From positions 372,001 to 436,000 of the forward strand of contig NZ_RJVO01000002.1 of assembly GCF_003730135.1 (NCBI RefSeq): a stretch of DNA of 64,000 nt. The letters run 5' to 3'. Source of the DNA: Stagnimonas aquatica (GTDB lineage Bacteria > Pseudomonadota > Gammaproteobacteria > Nevskiales > Nevskiaceae). The position numbers and the translations under genes are program-made. The notes under the pieces are model-generated. The model searched no databases. It saw only the letters and a program-made list of their open reading frames with translations, and was not told where the DNA came from. Positions 52,107-63,502 of this stretch are shown here, piece by piece (within the stretch, counting starts at the first letter, position 1; the number at the start of each line of letters is the position of its first letter).

Positions 52107-52415
52107 TTAGGCCTGCGGCGCGGCGCCGGCCAGGAAATCAATTTCCTGACCTTCGGCGAGCGTCACGTAAGCCTTCTTCCAGTCGGAGCGCTTGCCTTCG
52201 AAACGGCCAAAGCGCTTGCTCTTGCCCTTCACGACCAGGGTCTGGACACCAGACACCTTGACGTTGAAGAGCTTTTCGACGGCTTCTTTGATCTCGGGCT
52301 TGTCGGCATCGAGGGCAACCTTGAACACCGCCTGGTTGCGCTTCTCGGCGACGCGGGTGGCCTTCTCGGAAACCACCGGCGCGAGAATGATCTGATGGAT
52401 GCGTTCGACGTTCAT
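52107..52415 (-). CDS. rplW: 50S ribosomal protein L23
   Basis: 102 aa from ATG 52415, overlapping the rplD stop (ATGA); the longer open frame upstream runs through rplD in another phase. '[46 protein letters not shown]'. Main trigger-factor and SRP docking protein at the exit. Confidence 0.97.
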   Translation of the reverse strand: MNVERIHQIILAPVVSEKATRVAEKRNQAVFKVALDADKPEIKEAVEKLFNVKVSGVQTLVVKGKSKRFGRFEGKRSDWKKAYVTLAEGQEIDFLAGAAPQA

Positions 52416-53014
52416 GCCAGCCAAGCCTCGAGTTTCTTCACGGCTTCGCGAGTGAACAGCACCTTCTCGTGGCGCAGCAGCGCGACGGGATTCAGGGCCT
52501 CGACGTCGCACACCGCGACATGCGGGATGTTGCGGGCGGACAGGTACAGATTCTTGTCCACCGCTTCGGTCACCAGCAGGATGTCGTTACCACCCACTTC
52601 CGCCAGCTTGGCCAGCAGGGACTGGGTCTTGGGCGCCTCGACGCTGAAGCTATCGGCCAGCACCAGGTGACCCTGGCGGGACAGCTCCGAGACGATCGAA
52701 CGGATCGCGCCGCGATACATCTTCTTGTTGACCTTCTGCGCGAAGTCGCGCGGCTTGGCCGCGAAGGTCCGGCCGCCGCCGCGCCACAGCGGGCTGCGGA
52801 TGGAGCCGGCGCGGGCACGGCCAGTGCCCTTCTGCTTCCAGGGCTTCTTGCCGCCGCCGGAAACTTCCGCCTTGGTCTTCTGGGCCTTGGTGCCGGCACG
52901 ACCGGCCGCCATGTAGGCGGTGACGATCTGGTGAACCAGCGGCTCGTTGTACTCGGCGCCGAAAACGGTGTCAGACACCGTCACGGATTCGCCCTTGTTG
53001 GTTTTCAGTTCCAT
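52412..53014 (-). CDS. rplD: 50S ribosomal protein L4
   Basis: 200 aa. '[59 protein letters not shown]' is the tunnel loop. In E. coli L4 shuts down the S10 operon through a long leader; the leader here is short. Confidence 0.98.
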   Translation of the reverse strand: MELKTNKGESVTVSDTVFGAEYNEPLVHQIVTAYMAAGRAGTKAQKTKAEVSGGGKKPWKQKGTGRARAGSIRSPLWRGGGRTFAAKPRDFAQKVNKKMYRGAIRSIVSELSRQGHLVLADSFSVEAPKTQSLLAKLAEVGGNDILLVTEAVDKNLYLSARNIPHVAVCDVEALNPVALLRHEKVLFTREAVKKLEAWLA

Positions 53015-53030
53015 GAAGGACTCGCTCGCT

Positions 53031-53681
53031 TTACTTGACCGTCGGACGGACGATGACTTCGCCGCCGGCGTAGCCAGGGACTGCGCCCTTGACCAGGATC
53101 AGGTTGCGCTCGCCATCGATCTTGACCACATCGAGGTTGAGCGCGGACGCCTGCTTGGAACCCATGTGACCGGCCATCGGCTTGCCCTTCCAGACCTTGC
53201 CGGGGGACTGACGCTGACCGATAGAACCGGGCATGCGGTGCGACAGGGAGTTACCGTGGGTCGCGCGACCGCCACCAAAGTTGTGGCGCTTCTGCCAACC
53301 GGCAAAGCCCTTGCCCTGGGTGGTGCCGAGCACGTCGACGGCCTTGACGTCGGCAAACAGCTCGACCTTCAGCTCGGCGCCGGCGGCAAATTCCGCACCC
53401 TCGCCGTCCTGCAGGCGGAACTCCACCAGGGTCCGGCCGGCTTCAACGCCCGCCTTCTTGAAGTGACCGGCTTCGGCCTTGTTCAGGCGCGAGGCCTTCA
53501 CAGCGCCGGAAGTGACCTGGATGGCGCGATAGCCATCGGCCTCAACGGTCTTGACCTGGGTGATACGGTTGGGGGCGCACTCGATCACGGTGACCGGAAT
53601 CGATTCGCCAGCGTCGGTGAAAACGCGGGTCATGCCGGCCTTGCGACCGACCAGACCGAGACGGGAGACAGTATTAGTCAT
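53031..53681 (-). CDS. rplC: 50S ribosomal protein L3
   Basis: 216 aa. '[28 protein letters not shown]' and the central loop '[35 protein letters not shown]', with the Gln methylated by PrmB in E. coli in '[10 protein letters not shown]'. Early assembly protein. Confidence 0.98.
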   Translation of the reverse strand: MTNTVSRLGLVGRKAGMTRVFTDAGESIPVTVIECAPNRITQVKTVEADGYRAIQVTSGAVKASRLNKAEAGHFKKAGVEAGRTLVEFRLQDGEGAEFAAGAELKVELFADVKAVDVLGTTQGKGFAGWQKRHNFGGGRATHGNSLSHRMPGSIGQRQSPGKVWKGKPMAGHMGSKQASALNLDVVKIDGERNLILVKGAVPGYAGGEVIVRPTVK

Positions 53682-53697
53682 GATGTCTTCTCCAGGC

Positions 53698-54015
53698 TCA
53701 GTTGAGGCTGATCTGGACTTCCACGCCCGCCGGCAGATCCAGCTTCGACAGAGCGTCGACGGTCTTTTCCGTCGGCTCCACGATCTGCATCAGGCGCTTG
53801 TGGGTACGCAGTTCGTACTGGTCGCGAGCATCCTTGTCACCGTGAGGGGACACCAGGATGGTGAAGCGCTCCTTGCGTGTGGGCAGGGGGATCGGGCCAC
53901 GGACAACAGCACCGGTGCGCTTCGCGGTCTCGACGATCTCTTTGGCGGACTTGTCGATCAGACGATGATCGAACGCCTTGAGTCGGATACGGATGGATTG
54001 GCTGGTTGCGGCCAT
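53698..54015 (-). CDS. rpsJ: 30S ribosomal protein S10
   Basis: 105 aa from ATG 54015 (GTG 54021 in frame is possible). '[75 protein letters not shown]'. Also the NusE antitermination factor. First gene of the S10 operon. Confidence 0.98.
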   Translation of the reverse strand: MAATSQSIRIRLKAFDHRLIDKSAKEIVETAKRTGAVVRGPIPLPTRKERFTILVSPHGDKDARDQYELRTHKRLMQIVEPTEKTVDALSKLDLPAGVEVQISLN

Positions 54016-54051
54016 GCTCACACTCAGGTCTTAAAGAACAGGGTGGTAACG

Positions 54052-54093
54052 CGAAAGGGCGCGAATTATATCGACGCCCTTTCGTTGTTACAA
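54052..54093 (-). promoter_or_regulatory. S10-operon promoter with an inverted repeat centred on its -10 box
   Basis: Minus strand: TTGTAA (54093-54088), 17-base spacer, TATAAT (54070-54065), a full consensus -10. It sits inside a perfect 10-bp inverted repeat, CGAAAGGGCG (54052-54061) and CGCCCTTTCG (54075-54084), so that the -10 lies in the centre. Predicted leader to rpsJ is about 40 bases. Confidence 0.78.
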
Positions 54094-54096
54094 CAG

Positions 54097-54116
54097 CCTC
54101 GCGGTGATCTGCGAGG
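54097..54116. terminator. Weak hairpin after tuf
   Basis: CCTCGC / GCGAGG stem 8-28 bases beyond the tuf stop. On the minus strand it is followed by CTGTTGT rather than a T-run, so any termination is weak and read-through into the S10 operon is expected. Confidence 0.3.
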
Positions 54117-54124
54117 AATTATTT

Positions 54125-55327
<1,203 letters not shown>

Positions 55328-55383
55328 GTCGGCGTCCTCTGTTCGTTTGTCAGATCAATTGATGGATAGGGGAATTGCAGGCT

Positions 55384-57486
<2,103 letters not shown>

Positions 57487-57520
57487 GGCGTTAACCTCTT
57501 TGTAAAGTGTTCGGAGAAAA

Positions 57521-57555
57521 CGACAATCCGCAGCTTTTCGGGCTGCGGATTGTCG
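57521..57555 (-). promoter_or_regulatory. 14-bp perfect hairpin with U-tract between rpsG and fusA
   Basis: CGACAATCCGCAGC (57521-57534) and GCTGCGGATTGTCG (57542-57555) with a 7-base loop. In the minus-strand transcript it is followed by TTTTCTCC. It looks like an intrinsic terminator or attenuator placed inside the str operon, or an RNase processing site. Confidence 0.75.
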
Positions 57556-57587
57556 GGACAGCGGCAATCTGGGGACGAACCCCGGAT

Positions 57588-58061
57588 TTACCAGCGGAAG
57601 TGGGCAAAGGCCTTGTTCGCTTCCGCCATCTTGTGCGTGTCTTCGCGCTTCTTGACGGCCGCACCGCGATTCTCGGAGGCATCGAGCAGCTCGCCGGCGA
57701 GGCGATCCATCATGCCCTTCTCACCGCGCTTGCGGGCGGCGTCGATCAGCCAGCGCATGGCCAGGGTGGTGCGGCGCACGGCGCGCACTTCCACCGGAAC
57801 CTGGTAGGTGGCACCGCCGACGCGGCGGGACTTCACTTCGACGCTCGGGGAGACGTTGTCGAAGGCCGTCTGCAGCACGGCGACCGGATCATCGGTCTTC
57901 TTCTTGGCGGCGATCTGGTCAAGGGCGCCGTAGATGATCTTCTCGGCGACGGCCTTCTTGCCGTCCTCCATGATCATGGCCATGAACTTCGAGAGCGTGA
58001 CGCTCTTGAACTTCGGGTCGGGCAGGACTTCGCGCTTCTCAGGGGTACGGCGACGGGACAT
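57588..58061 (-). CDS. rpsG: 30S ribosomal protein S7
   Basis: 157 aa. '[50 protein letters not shown]' and '[57 protein letters not shown]'. Organises the 30S head; the str-operon repressor in E. coli, acting near the rpsL-rpsG junction. Confidence 0.98.
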   Translation of the reverse strand: MSRRRTPEKREVLPDPKFKSVTLSKFMAMIMEDGKKAVAEKIIYGALDQIAAKKKTDDPVAVLQTAFDNVSPSVEVKSRRVGGATYQVPVEVRAVRRTTLAMRWLIDAARKRGEKGMMDRLAGELLDASENRGAAVKKREDTHKMAEANKAFAHFRW

Positions 58062-58074
58062 GGCAGCTTCCTAA

Positions 58075-58479
58075 TTACTTCTTCTTGCCAGCAGCCGGGG
58101 CACCACCGGCCTTGGGACGCTTGGCGCCGTACTTCGAACGGCTCTGACGACGCTTGTCGACGCCAGAGGCGTCGAGCGCGCCGCGCACGGTGTGGTAACG
58201 GACACCCGGCAAGTCTTTCACGCGACCGCCACGGATCATCACCACCGAGTGTTCCTGCAGGTTATGGCCTTCACCACCGATGTAGCTGGTGACTTCGAAG
58301 CCATTGGTCAGACGCACGCGGCAGACCTTGCGAAGCGCCGAGTTCGGCTTCTTCGGGGTCGTCGTGTAGACGCGCGTGCAGACACCACGCTTCTGAGGGC
58401 TACCAGCAAGGGCGGGAGCCTTGCTCTTGTAGACTTTGCTGGTGCGCCCGGTGCGCACAAGTTGGTTGATCGTCGGCAC
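58075..58479 (-). CDS. rpsL: 30S ribosomal protein S12
   Basis: 134 aa from GTG 58479, with GGGAG upstream. '[19 protein letters not shown]' has Lys43/Lys44 and '[17 protein letters not shown]' has Lys88 and Asp89 (the residue methylthiolated by RimO in E. coli), all wild type at positions where streptomycin resistance arises. The C-terminus '[14 protein letters not shown]' is about ten residues longer than in E. coli. Confidence 0.98.
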   Translation of the reverse strand: MPTINQLVRTGRTSKVYKSKAPALAGSPQKRGVCTRVYTTTPKKPNSALRKVCRVRLTNGFEVTSYIGGEGHNLQEHSVVMIRGGRVKDLPGVRYHTVRGALDASGVDKRRQSRSKYGAKRPKAGGAPAAGKKK

Positions 58480-58529
58480 GTTCGTTTGTCTCCCGCGATT
58501 CCGCGAGGTCGGCTTGGCAAAGACAGCAA

Positions 58530-58595
58530 CGGGCCGACAGGCCGGCCCGTTTTTTGGAGGTCGCGAATCTTACGGGCGCTCCTTGGCAGTGTCAA
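58530..58595 (-). promoter_or_regulatory. Promoter and leader hairpin of the str operon
   Basis: Minus strand: TTGACA (58595-58590, full consensus), 17-base spacer, TAAGAT (58572-58567). Just downstream the leader holds a hairpin, ACGGGCC / GGCCCGT (58529-58550). In the plus direction the same hairpin is followed by TTTTTT and could stop antisense transcription. Confidence 0.78.
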
Positions 58596-58704
58596 CAAGT
58601 GGCGTGCAGGCGAAATTTGTCCCCGATGAGCGCGCTGGGAGGCCGGCCGGCGCTGGTAAAGTAGTGAGCATTCAAAGGCATCCGCATTATTGCTGGAGTC
58701 GTTC

Positions 58705-59055
58705 ATGCGCCTGACACCGCCCGCTTTACCGGCAACTTTCTTTCTACTGGCCAGCCTGATGCCCTTGCTGGCCGGCGCTGACGTGCTGGACCTGCCTGCG
58801 CCCACCGAAACCGCCCCTCATATCGACAAGCCCGCCAAGGGCAGCACCATGTCGGCGGTCGAACGCCAGTACGGCCAACCGCTGAAGAAGCACCCCGCAG
58901 TGGGTGGTGGCCGGCCCCAGCAGCCGCCCATCACCCGCTGGGACTATCCGGGCTTCACCGTGTTCTTTGAACACCAGCACGTGGTCGACGCGGTGATCCC
59001 CGGGCAGCCGCCGCCAGTTCAGCATCGCGACGAACTGCAAACATCCACACCTTAA
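58705..59055 (+). CDS. Small secreted conserved hypothetical protein
   Basis: 116 aa from ATG 58705 with GGAG upstream. Signal peptide about 1-26. The rest, 'TMSAVERQYGQPLKKHPAVGGGRPQQPPITRWDYPGFTVFFEHQHVVDAVIPG', resembles a small family of gammaproteobacterial periplasmic proteins of unknown function that share 'PITRWDYPGFTVFFE'. Divergent from the str operon. Confidence 0.8.
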   Translation: MRLTPPALPATFFLLASLMPLLAGADVLDLPAPTETAPHIDKPAKGSTMSAVERQYGQPLKKHPAVGGGRPQQPPITRWDYPGFTVFFEHQHVVDAVIPGQPPPVQHRDELQTSTP

Positions 59056-59132
59056 ATAAGTAGGTCCGCCTACCTGCCCCGGACTGGCGCCATCGCGCGC
59101 CGGTCAGTTGTCCTGTCCGCACTTTCCACCCC

Positions 59133-60167
59133 ATGACCAACCGTCTGCTGCCGCCCGAGTGGGCGCCTCAAACTGCCATCCAGCTCACCTGGCCGCGTCC
59201 CGACGGCGATTTCGCCGACTGGTTCGAGGCGGTGGAGGACAACTTCATCCGTCTGGCGGTCGCCATCAGCCGCTACCAGCGCGTGCTGATCGGGACCGAG
59301 CAGCCCCCCGAGACCCTGCGCGAACGCCTGATCGCCGCAGGCGCCCTGCCGCAGCGGCTCGCCATCTATCCGGTGCGCAGCAACGACGTCTGGGCCCGCG
59401 ACCACGGCCCAATCACCGTGCTGCGCGACGGCCAGCCGCTGCATCTGGATTTCCAGTTCAACGGCTGGGGCGGCAAGTTCGACGCCCGCCTGGACAACAC
59501 CCTCACCCAGCAACTGGCCGCACTCGGCGCACTGACCGCGCCGGTAGAGACCGTTGACTTGGTGCTGGAGGGCGGTGGCATTGATGTCGACTCCCAGGGC
59601 AGCCTGCTCACCACCCGCCGTTGCCTGCTGGCGCCCACCCGCAACCCGCAGCTGTCCGAGGCGCAGATCGAGGCCGTGCTCAAGGACAAACTGGGTGCCA
59701 AGCGCGTCCTCTGGCTGCGGCATGGCGACCTGCTGGGCGACGATACCGACGGCCACGTCGACACCATCGCCCGCTTCTGCGACGACCACACCATCGCCTA
59801 CCAAGCCTGCGAGGATCAGAACGACGCCCACTACCAGGACCTCAAGGCCCTGGAAGCCGAGTTGCAGGCTCTACGCACTCCCGATGGTGCGCCGTACACC
59901 CTGGTCCCTCTGCCCCTGCCCCAGCCGATCCACGACGAAGACGGCCGTCGCCTGCCGGCCGGCTATCCCAATTTCCTGATCCTCAACGGGGCGGTATTGG
60001 TGCCCACCTACGGCGACAAGCACAACGACGCCGAGGCGCTGCGCCGCCTGCGTCCGCATTTCCCGGGCCGCGAGGTCATCGGCCTGGATTGCCGCGCCCT
60101 GATCAACCAGTACGGCAGCCTGCATTGCGTCACCATGCAGATTCCCGCCGCCACCGCTGCCCAGTAG
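59133..60167 (+). CDS. aguA: Agmatine deiminase
   Basis: 344 aa. 'MTNRLLPPEWAPQTAIQLTWPRPDGDF', 'NDVWARDHGPITVL', 'FNGWGGKFD', 'VLEGGGIDVDSQGSLLTT', and the nucleophile near the C-terminus in 'YGSLHCVTMQIP' (Cys332). Turns agmatine into N-carbamoylputrescine and ammonia. Ten bases ahead of aguB, so co-transcribed. Confidence 0.96.
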   Translation: MTNRLLPPEWAPQTAIQLTWPRPDGDFADWFEAVEDNFIRLAVAISRYQRVLIGTEQPPETLRERLIAAGALPQRLAIYPVRSNDVWARDHGPITVLRDGQPLHLDFQFNGWGGKFDARLDNTLTQQLAALGALTAPVETVDLVLEGGGIDVDSQGSLLTTRRCLLAPTRNPQLSEAQIEAVLKDKLGAKRVLWLRHGDLLGDDTDGHVDTIARFCDDHTIAYQACEDQNDAHYQDLKALEAELQALRTPDGAPYTLVPLPLPQPIHDEDGRRLPAGYPNFLILNGAVLVPTYGDKHNDAEALRRLRPHFPGREVIGLDCRALINQYGSLHCVTMQIPAATAAQ

Positions 60168-60177
60168 GAATCTGACC

Positions 60178-61065
60178 ATGTCCAGCAAGACCCTGCGCGT
60201 CGGCCTGATCCAGCAACCCTGCACCAGCGACCGCGCACTCAATCTGAAGATGTCCGAGGAAGGCGTGCGCGCCGCTGCGGCCGGCGGCGCCAAGCTGGTG
60301 CTGCTGCAGGAGTTGCACACCTCGCTGTACTTCTGCCAGCACGAATCCACCGAGCTGTTCGATCTCGCCGAACCCATCCCCGGCCCCTCCACGCAATGGC
60401 TGGGCGAGCTGGCCCGGGAACTGGGGATCGTCCTGGTCGGCAGCCTGTTCGAGCGCCGGGCGCCCGGGCTCTATCACAACACCGCCGTGGTGCTGGAAAC
60501 CGACGGCTCGCTGGCCGGCGTCTACCGCAAGATGCATATCCCGGACGATCCCGGCTACTACGAAAAGTTCTACTTCACCCCTGGCGACCTCGGCTTCACA
60601 CCGATCCAGACCAGCGTCGGCAAGCTCGGCCTGCTGGTCTGCTGGGATCAGTGGTACCCGGAAGCCGCGCGGCTGATGGCGCTCGCGGACGCCGACCTGC
60701 TGCTCTACCCCACCGCCATCGGATGGAACCCACAGGATCCGCACGCGGAGCAGCAGCGGCAGCGCGAGGCCTGGGTGACCATCCAGCGCGCCCATGCCGT
60801 TGCCAACGGCCTGCCGGTGCTGGTCGCCAACCGGGTCGGCTTCGAGCCCGACCCCAGCGGCCAGCTGTCCGGCTCGCAGTTCTGGGGGCACAGCTTCGTC
60901 GCCGGCCCGCAGGGCGAGTTCCTGGCCAGGGCCGACGAGTCCGCCGACGTGCTGGTGGTCGATGTCGACCTGGCGCGCAGCGAGAACGTGCGTCGCTGGT
61001 GGCCGTTTCTGCGCGACCGCCGGATTGATGCCTACGGCGATCTGGTGCGCCGCTATCGCGACTGA
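60178..61065 (+). CDS. aguB: N-carbamoylputrescine amidase
   Basis: 295 aa, nitrilase superfamily. The Glu-Lys-Cys triad is in 'LVLLQELHTSLYF' (Glu45), 'VYRKMHIPDDPGYYEKFYFTPGD' (Lys118) and 'GLLVCWDQWYPEAAR' (Cys155). Hydrolyses N-carbamoylputrescine to putrescine, completing the arginine-decarboxylase route with aguA. Confidence 0.96.
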   Translation: MSSKTLRVGLIQQPCTSDRALNLKMSEEGVRAAAAGGAKLVLLQELHTSLYFCQHESTELFDLAEPIPGPSTQWLGELARELGIVLVGSLFERRAPGLYHNTAVVLETDGSLAGVYRKMHIPDDPGYYEKFYFTPGDLGFTPIQTSVGKLGLLVCWDQWYPEAARLMALADADLLLYPTAIGWNPQDPHAEQQRQREAWVTIQRAHAVANGLPVLVANRVGFEPDPSGQLSGSQFWGHSFVAGPQGEFLARADESADVLVVDVDLARSENVRRWWPFLRDRRIDAYGDLVRRYRD

Positions 61066-61094
61066 GGTTCAGCGCCGAACTCGCCGCGCCGCGC

Positions 61095-62198
61095 TCAGGA
61101 GCGGGCGTCCAGTATCACCCTGGATATCTCGCGCGCCACCCGCTGCCATCGGTAGTGCGCCAGGCAATGCGCCTGACCTGCCTCGCCCATGCGTGCCAGG
61201 CGCTCGGGGTCGGCGAGCGCGGACAGCAGCAGGTCCGCCAGTGCTTCCGGGGTCTGCTGCGCCAAGCTGAAGCCGTAGCGGCCCCGGCCGCTGATCTCCG
61301 GGAACGCTCCGCGCTCCAGGCCGACGATGGGCATGCGGCAGGCCAGAGCTTCCAGATACGACAGGCCCCAGGGCTCGTAGCCGGCCGGCATCACGTACAG
61401 GCAGGCCTCGTCGAACAGGCGCTGCAGTTCCTCGGCGCTGATCCAGCCGGTGGGCAGGATGCCCGGGCGGTCCTTCAGCTCCGGATACTTGGCGCCGCCG
61501 ATGACGGTCAGTTGCAGGTCCGGCAGGCTGGCGCGGGCACGCTCGAAGGCGGCCAGCAGCAGCGGCAGACCTTTGTCGGCCGGGCGGTTCTTGGCGACGA
61601 TCAGCAAGCGGTTGCGGCGGTAGTCCTTGGCGCCGCTGTACGGCTGGATGTCGCCCATGCCGGTGCCGACGGCGGTCAGCCTGTCGCGCGGCACGCCCAT
61701 GTGCGTCGCCATGTTGTCGGCGATGTGCTCGCCGACCGTGAAGATGTGCCGGGCGGCCAGCAGCACCCGGCGGTCCAGGGCCCGGAAGGCCCGGCGCTGC
61801 CAGCCACCGAGCGAACGGGCGGCCAGCGCGTGACGCTCCCAGAAGTCGTAGGAACTGTCGACGTAGAGGTAGAACGGCCGCCGGCCGGCGCGCAACGGCG
61901 CGTCGTAGCTGCCCAGATGCAACTGCGCGACGCAGTCCAGGCGCTCCGCCTCGGCGCTGGCGGCTGCGGCAGCCTGCCAGCGTCGGGCCGGGCCGTGGAT
62001 GAAGCGGTGCTGCAGGCCCAGCGCGCGGTCGATGCGCAGGGCGCTGGGGCCGGCGGCCGCACTCGACCAGGGTTCCGGCCGCAGCGCACCGTCGGCGAGC
62101 AGCGCCTCGAACAGCTTGCTCGGGGTGCCGGACCAGACGCGCGGATCGGCGGGCGAGCCGGCCTGGCTGGAGACCAGCAGGCGGGGAAGAGCGGTCAT
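61095..62198 (-). CDS. Glycosyltransferase family 4 (GT-B) protein
   Basis: 367 aa from ATG 62198; the longer frame upstream lies antisense-like over the methyltransferase gene. The C-domain is clear: 'NRLLIVAKNRPADKGLPLLLAAFERARASLPDLQLTVIGG', 'LPTGWISAEELQRLFDEACLYVMPAGYEPWGLSYLEALACRMPIVGLERGAFPEI' with the EPWGLSYLEA (E-x7-E) motif. Sugar donor and acceptor are unknown. Seven bases from the methyltransferase gene, same strand. Confidence 0.88.
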   Translation of the reverse strand: MTALPRLLVSSQAGSPADPRVWSGTPSKLFEALLADGALRPEPWSSAAAGPSALRIDRALGLQHRFIHGPARRWQAAAAASAEAERLDCVAQLHLGSYDAPLRAGRRPFYLYVDSSYDFWERHALAARSLGGWQRRAFRALDRRVLLAARHIFTVGEHIADNMATHMGVPRDRLTAVGTGMGDIQPYSGAKDYRRNRLLIVAKNRPADKGLPLLLAAFERARASLPDLQLTVIGGAKYPELKDRPGILPTGWISAEELQRLFDEACLYVMPAGYEPWGLSYLEALACRMPIVGLERGAFPEISGRGRYGFSLAQQTPEALADLLLSALADPERLARMGEAGQAHCLAHYRWQRVAREISRVILDARS

Positions 62199-62205
62199 CG
62201 TCGCC

Positions 62206-63366
62206 TCAGGCCAGCTTGATGGCGACAAAGAAGCCGCTGAATTGCGAGAACCAGGTGACCGCGTCGCGCCGGCCGTCGAAGAACTCGTGCACGGCCAGGC
62301 GGTTGCCGAGCAGGGCGGCGTGGCCGTAGTCCTCCATGATGACGATGCCACCGACCGGCACGCGGCTACCCCACAGCTCGGCGAGCAGCACCCTGGTGGC
62401 GCGGTAGGAGTCGCAGTCGATGAAGGTCAGCGCCAGCGGCCCGGTGTCGGTCTCCAGCACGGTGCGGGTGAAGTCGCCCTTTACCAGCCGCACGTTGGCG
62501 CGATCGCTGAAGCGCTGCTGGATCTGCGCGAAATCGACCTGGTGGGTGCCGCTCCAGAAGCGGTCGACGCCGACACCCTCCTCCGGGAAGTTCTCGAACA
62601 TGTCGAACATGTACAGGGTCTTGTCGCTGCCCAGTCGCTCCAGCACCCGCGAGATCAGATAGCCGCTGTGCCCCTTGTAGGAACCGAACTCGGCGACCTG
62701 GCCCGGCACGCCTCGGCTCACCACCGACTCCAGCAGCTGGCTGAGGTCGAGGTAGTCGCGGATGTCGGTCTTGCGACGGAAGCGGCTCAGCGACTCGCGG
62801 TAGATGTCGTAGAAGGCGGCGCCGTGCTGGCTGATCAGCGGAGAGACGAAATCGCGGGTGTCGTAGTGGTCCCACTCGGCGATGGCGGCGTTGTCCTCGC
62901 GCGGCAGCGCCAGGTACTCCAGCGGAATCTCGGCGCTGGCCGGGTTGGCCACCAGGGCCCTGGCGGCGGCGAACTGCGACTGCGAATCCGGCAGCGCCAG
63001 CAGCAGACAGCCGACGCCCGCGAGCTGCGGCTTGCCGAGCCCGGCGATGGCCTCCGGTGCGAGTCGGCGGTGGCGCAGGCCGCGCTGGACCAGGCCGGCC
63101 AGCACCCCCTGCAGGAACTCGCCCTCGACGCCGATCACCAGCACCTCGCCACCCGCTGCGGCCTGCGCCGCCAGCGGCGGCAACCGGGCGATGGCGTCGG
63201 CACGGGTCTGGGCGCTGAAGCGCAGGTCCGGCGCCTTCGCCGGCACCGGCCGCAGGCGGCGCTTGATAGCCGGCAGCAGGCTGCCCTGGCGGGCATGGTG
63301 CAGGACGCTGGGAACGAGGCGCGCGAGACGGCGGGCGAGGCCCGGAGTGGGTTTGGAAGCGGTCAT
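62206..63366 (-). CDS. TylF-type (macrocin O-methyltransferase-like) methyltransferase
   Basis: 386 aa from ATG 63366. The N-terminal 150 residues are Ala-rich and unassigned. The C-terminal half matches TylF/MycF enzymes: 'GVPGQVAEFGSYKGHSGYLISRVLERLG', 'YMFDMFENFPEEGVGVDRFWSGTHQVDF', 'VRLVKGDFTRTVLE', 'LTFIDCDSYRATRVLLAELWGSRVPVGGIVIMEDYG'. It probably O-methylates a sugar of a surface glycan, judging from its neighbours. Confidence 0.84.
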   Translation of the reverse strand: MTASKPTPGLARRLARLVPSVLHHARQGSLLPAIKRRLRPVPAKAPDLRFSAQTRADAIARLPPLAAQAAAGGEVLVIGVEGEFLQGVLAGLVQRGLRHRRLAPEAIAGLGKPQLAGVGCLLLALPDSQSQFAAARALVANPASAEIPLEYLALPREDNAAIAEWDHYDTRDFVSPLISQHGAAFYDIYRESLSRFRRKTDIRDYLDLSQLLESVVSRGVPGQVAEFGSYKGHSGYLISRVLERLGSDKTLYMFDMFENFPEEGVGVDRFWSGTHQVDFAQIQQRFSDRANVRLVKGDFTRTVLETDTGPLALTFIDCDSYRATRVLLAELWGSRVPVGGIVIMEDYGHAALLGNRLAVHEFFDGRRDAVTWFSQFSGFFVAIKLA

Positions 63367-63502
63367 GGCGGGGGCTGCGGAAAGTGACGACAGCGTAGGC
63401 GCCCGGACCTCACCCGCCAAGACCATCCGGCGGGCCGGCAAGCTTGCTAACCTCTGGCCACAACGAGACTGCGCCCAGCCTGCCCCCAAGAGGAGACCCC
63501 CG

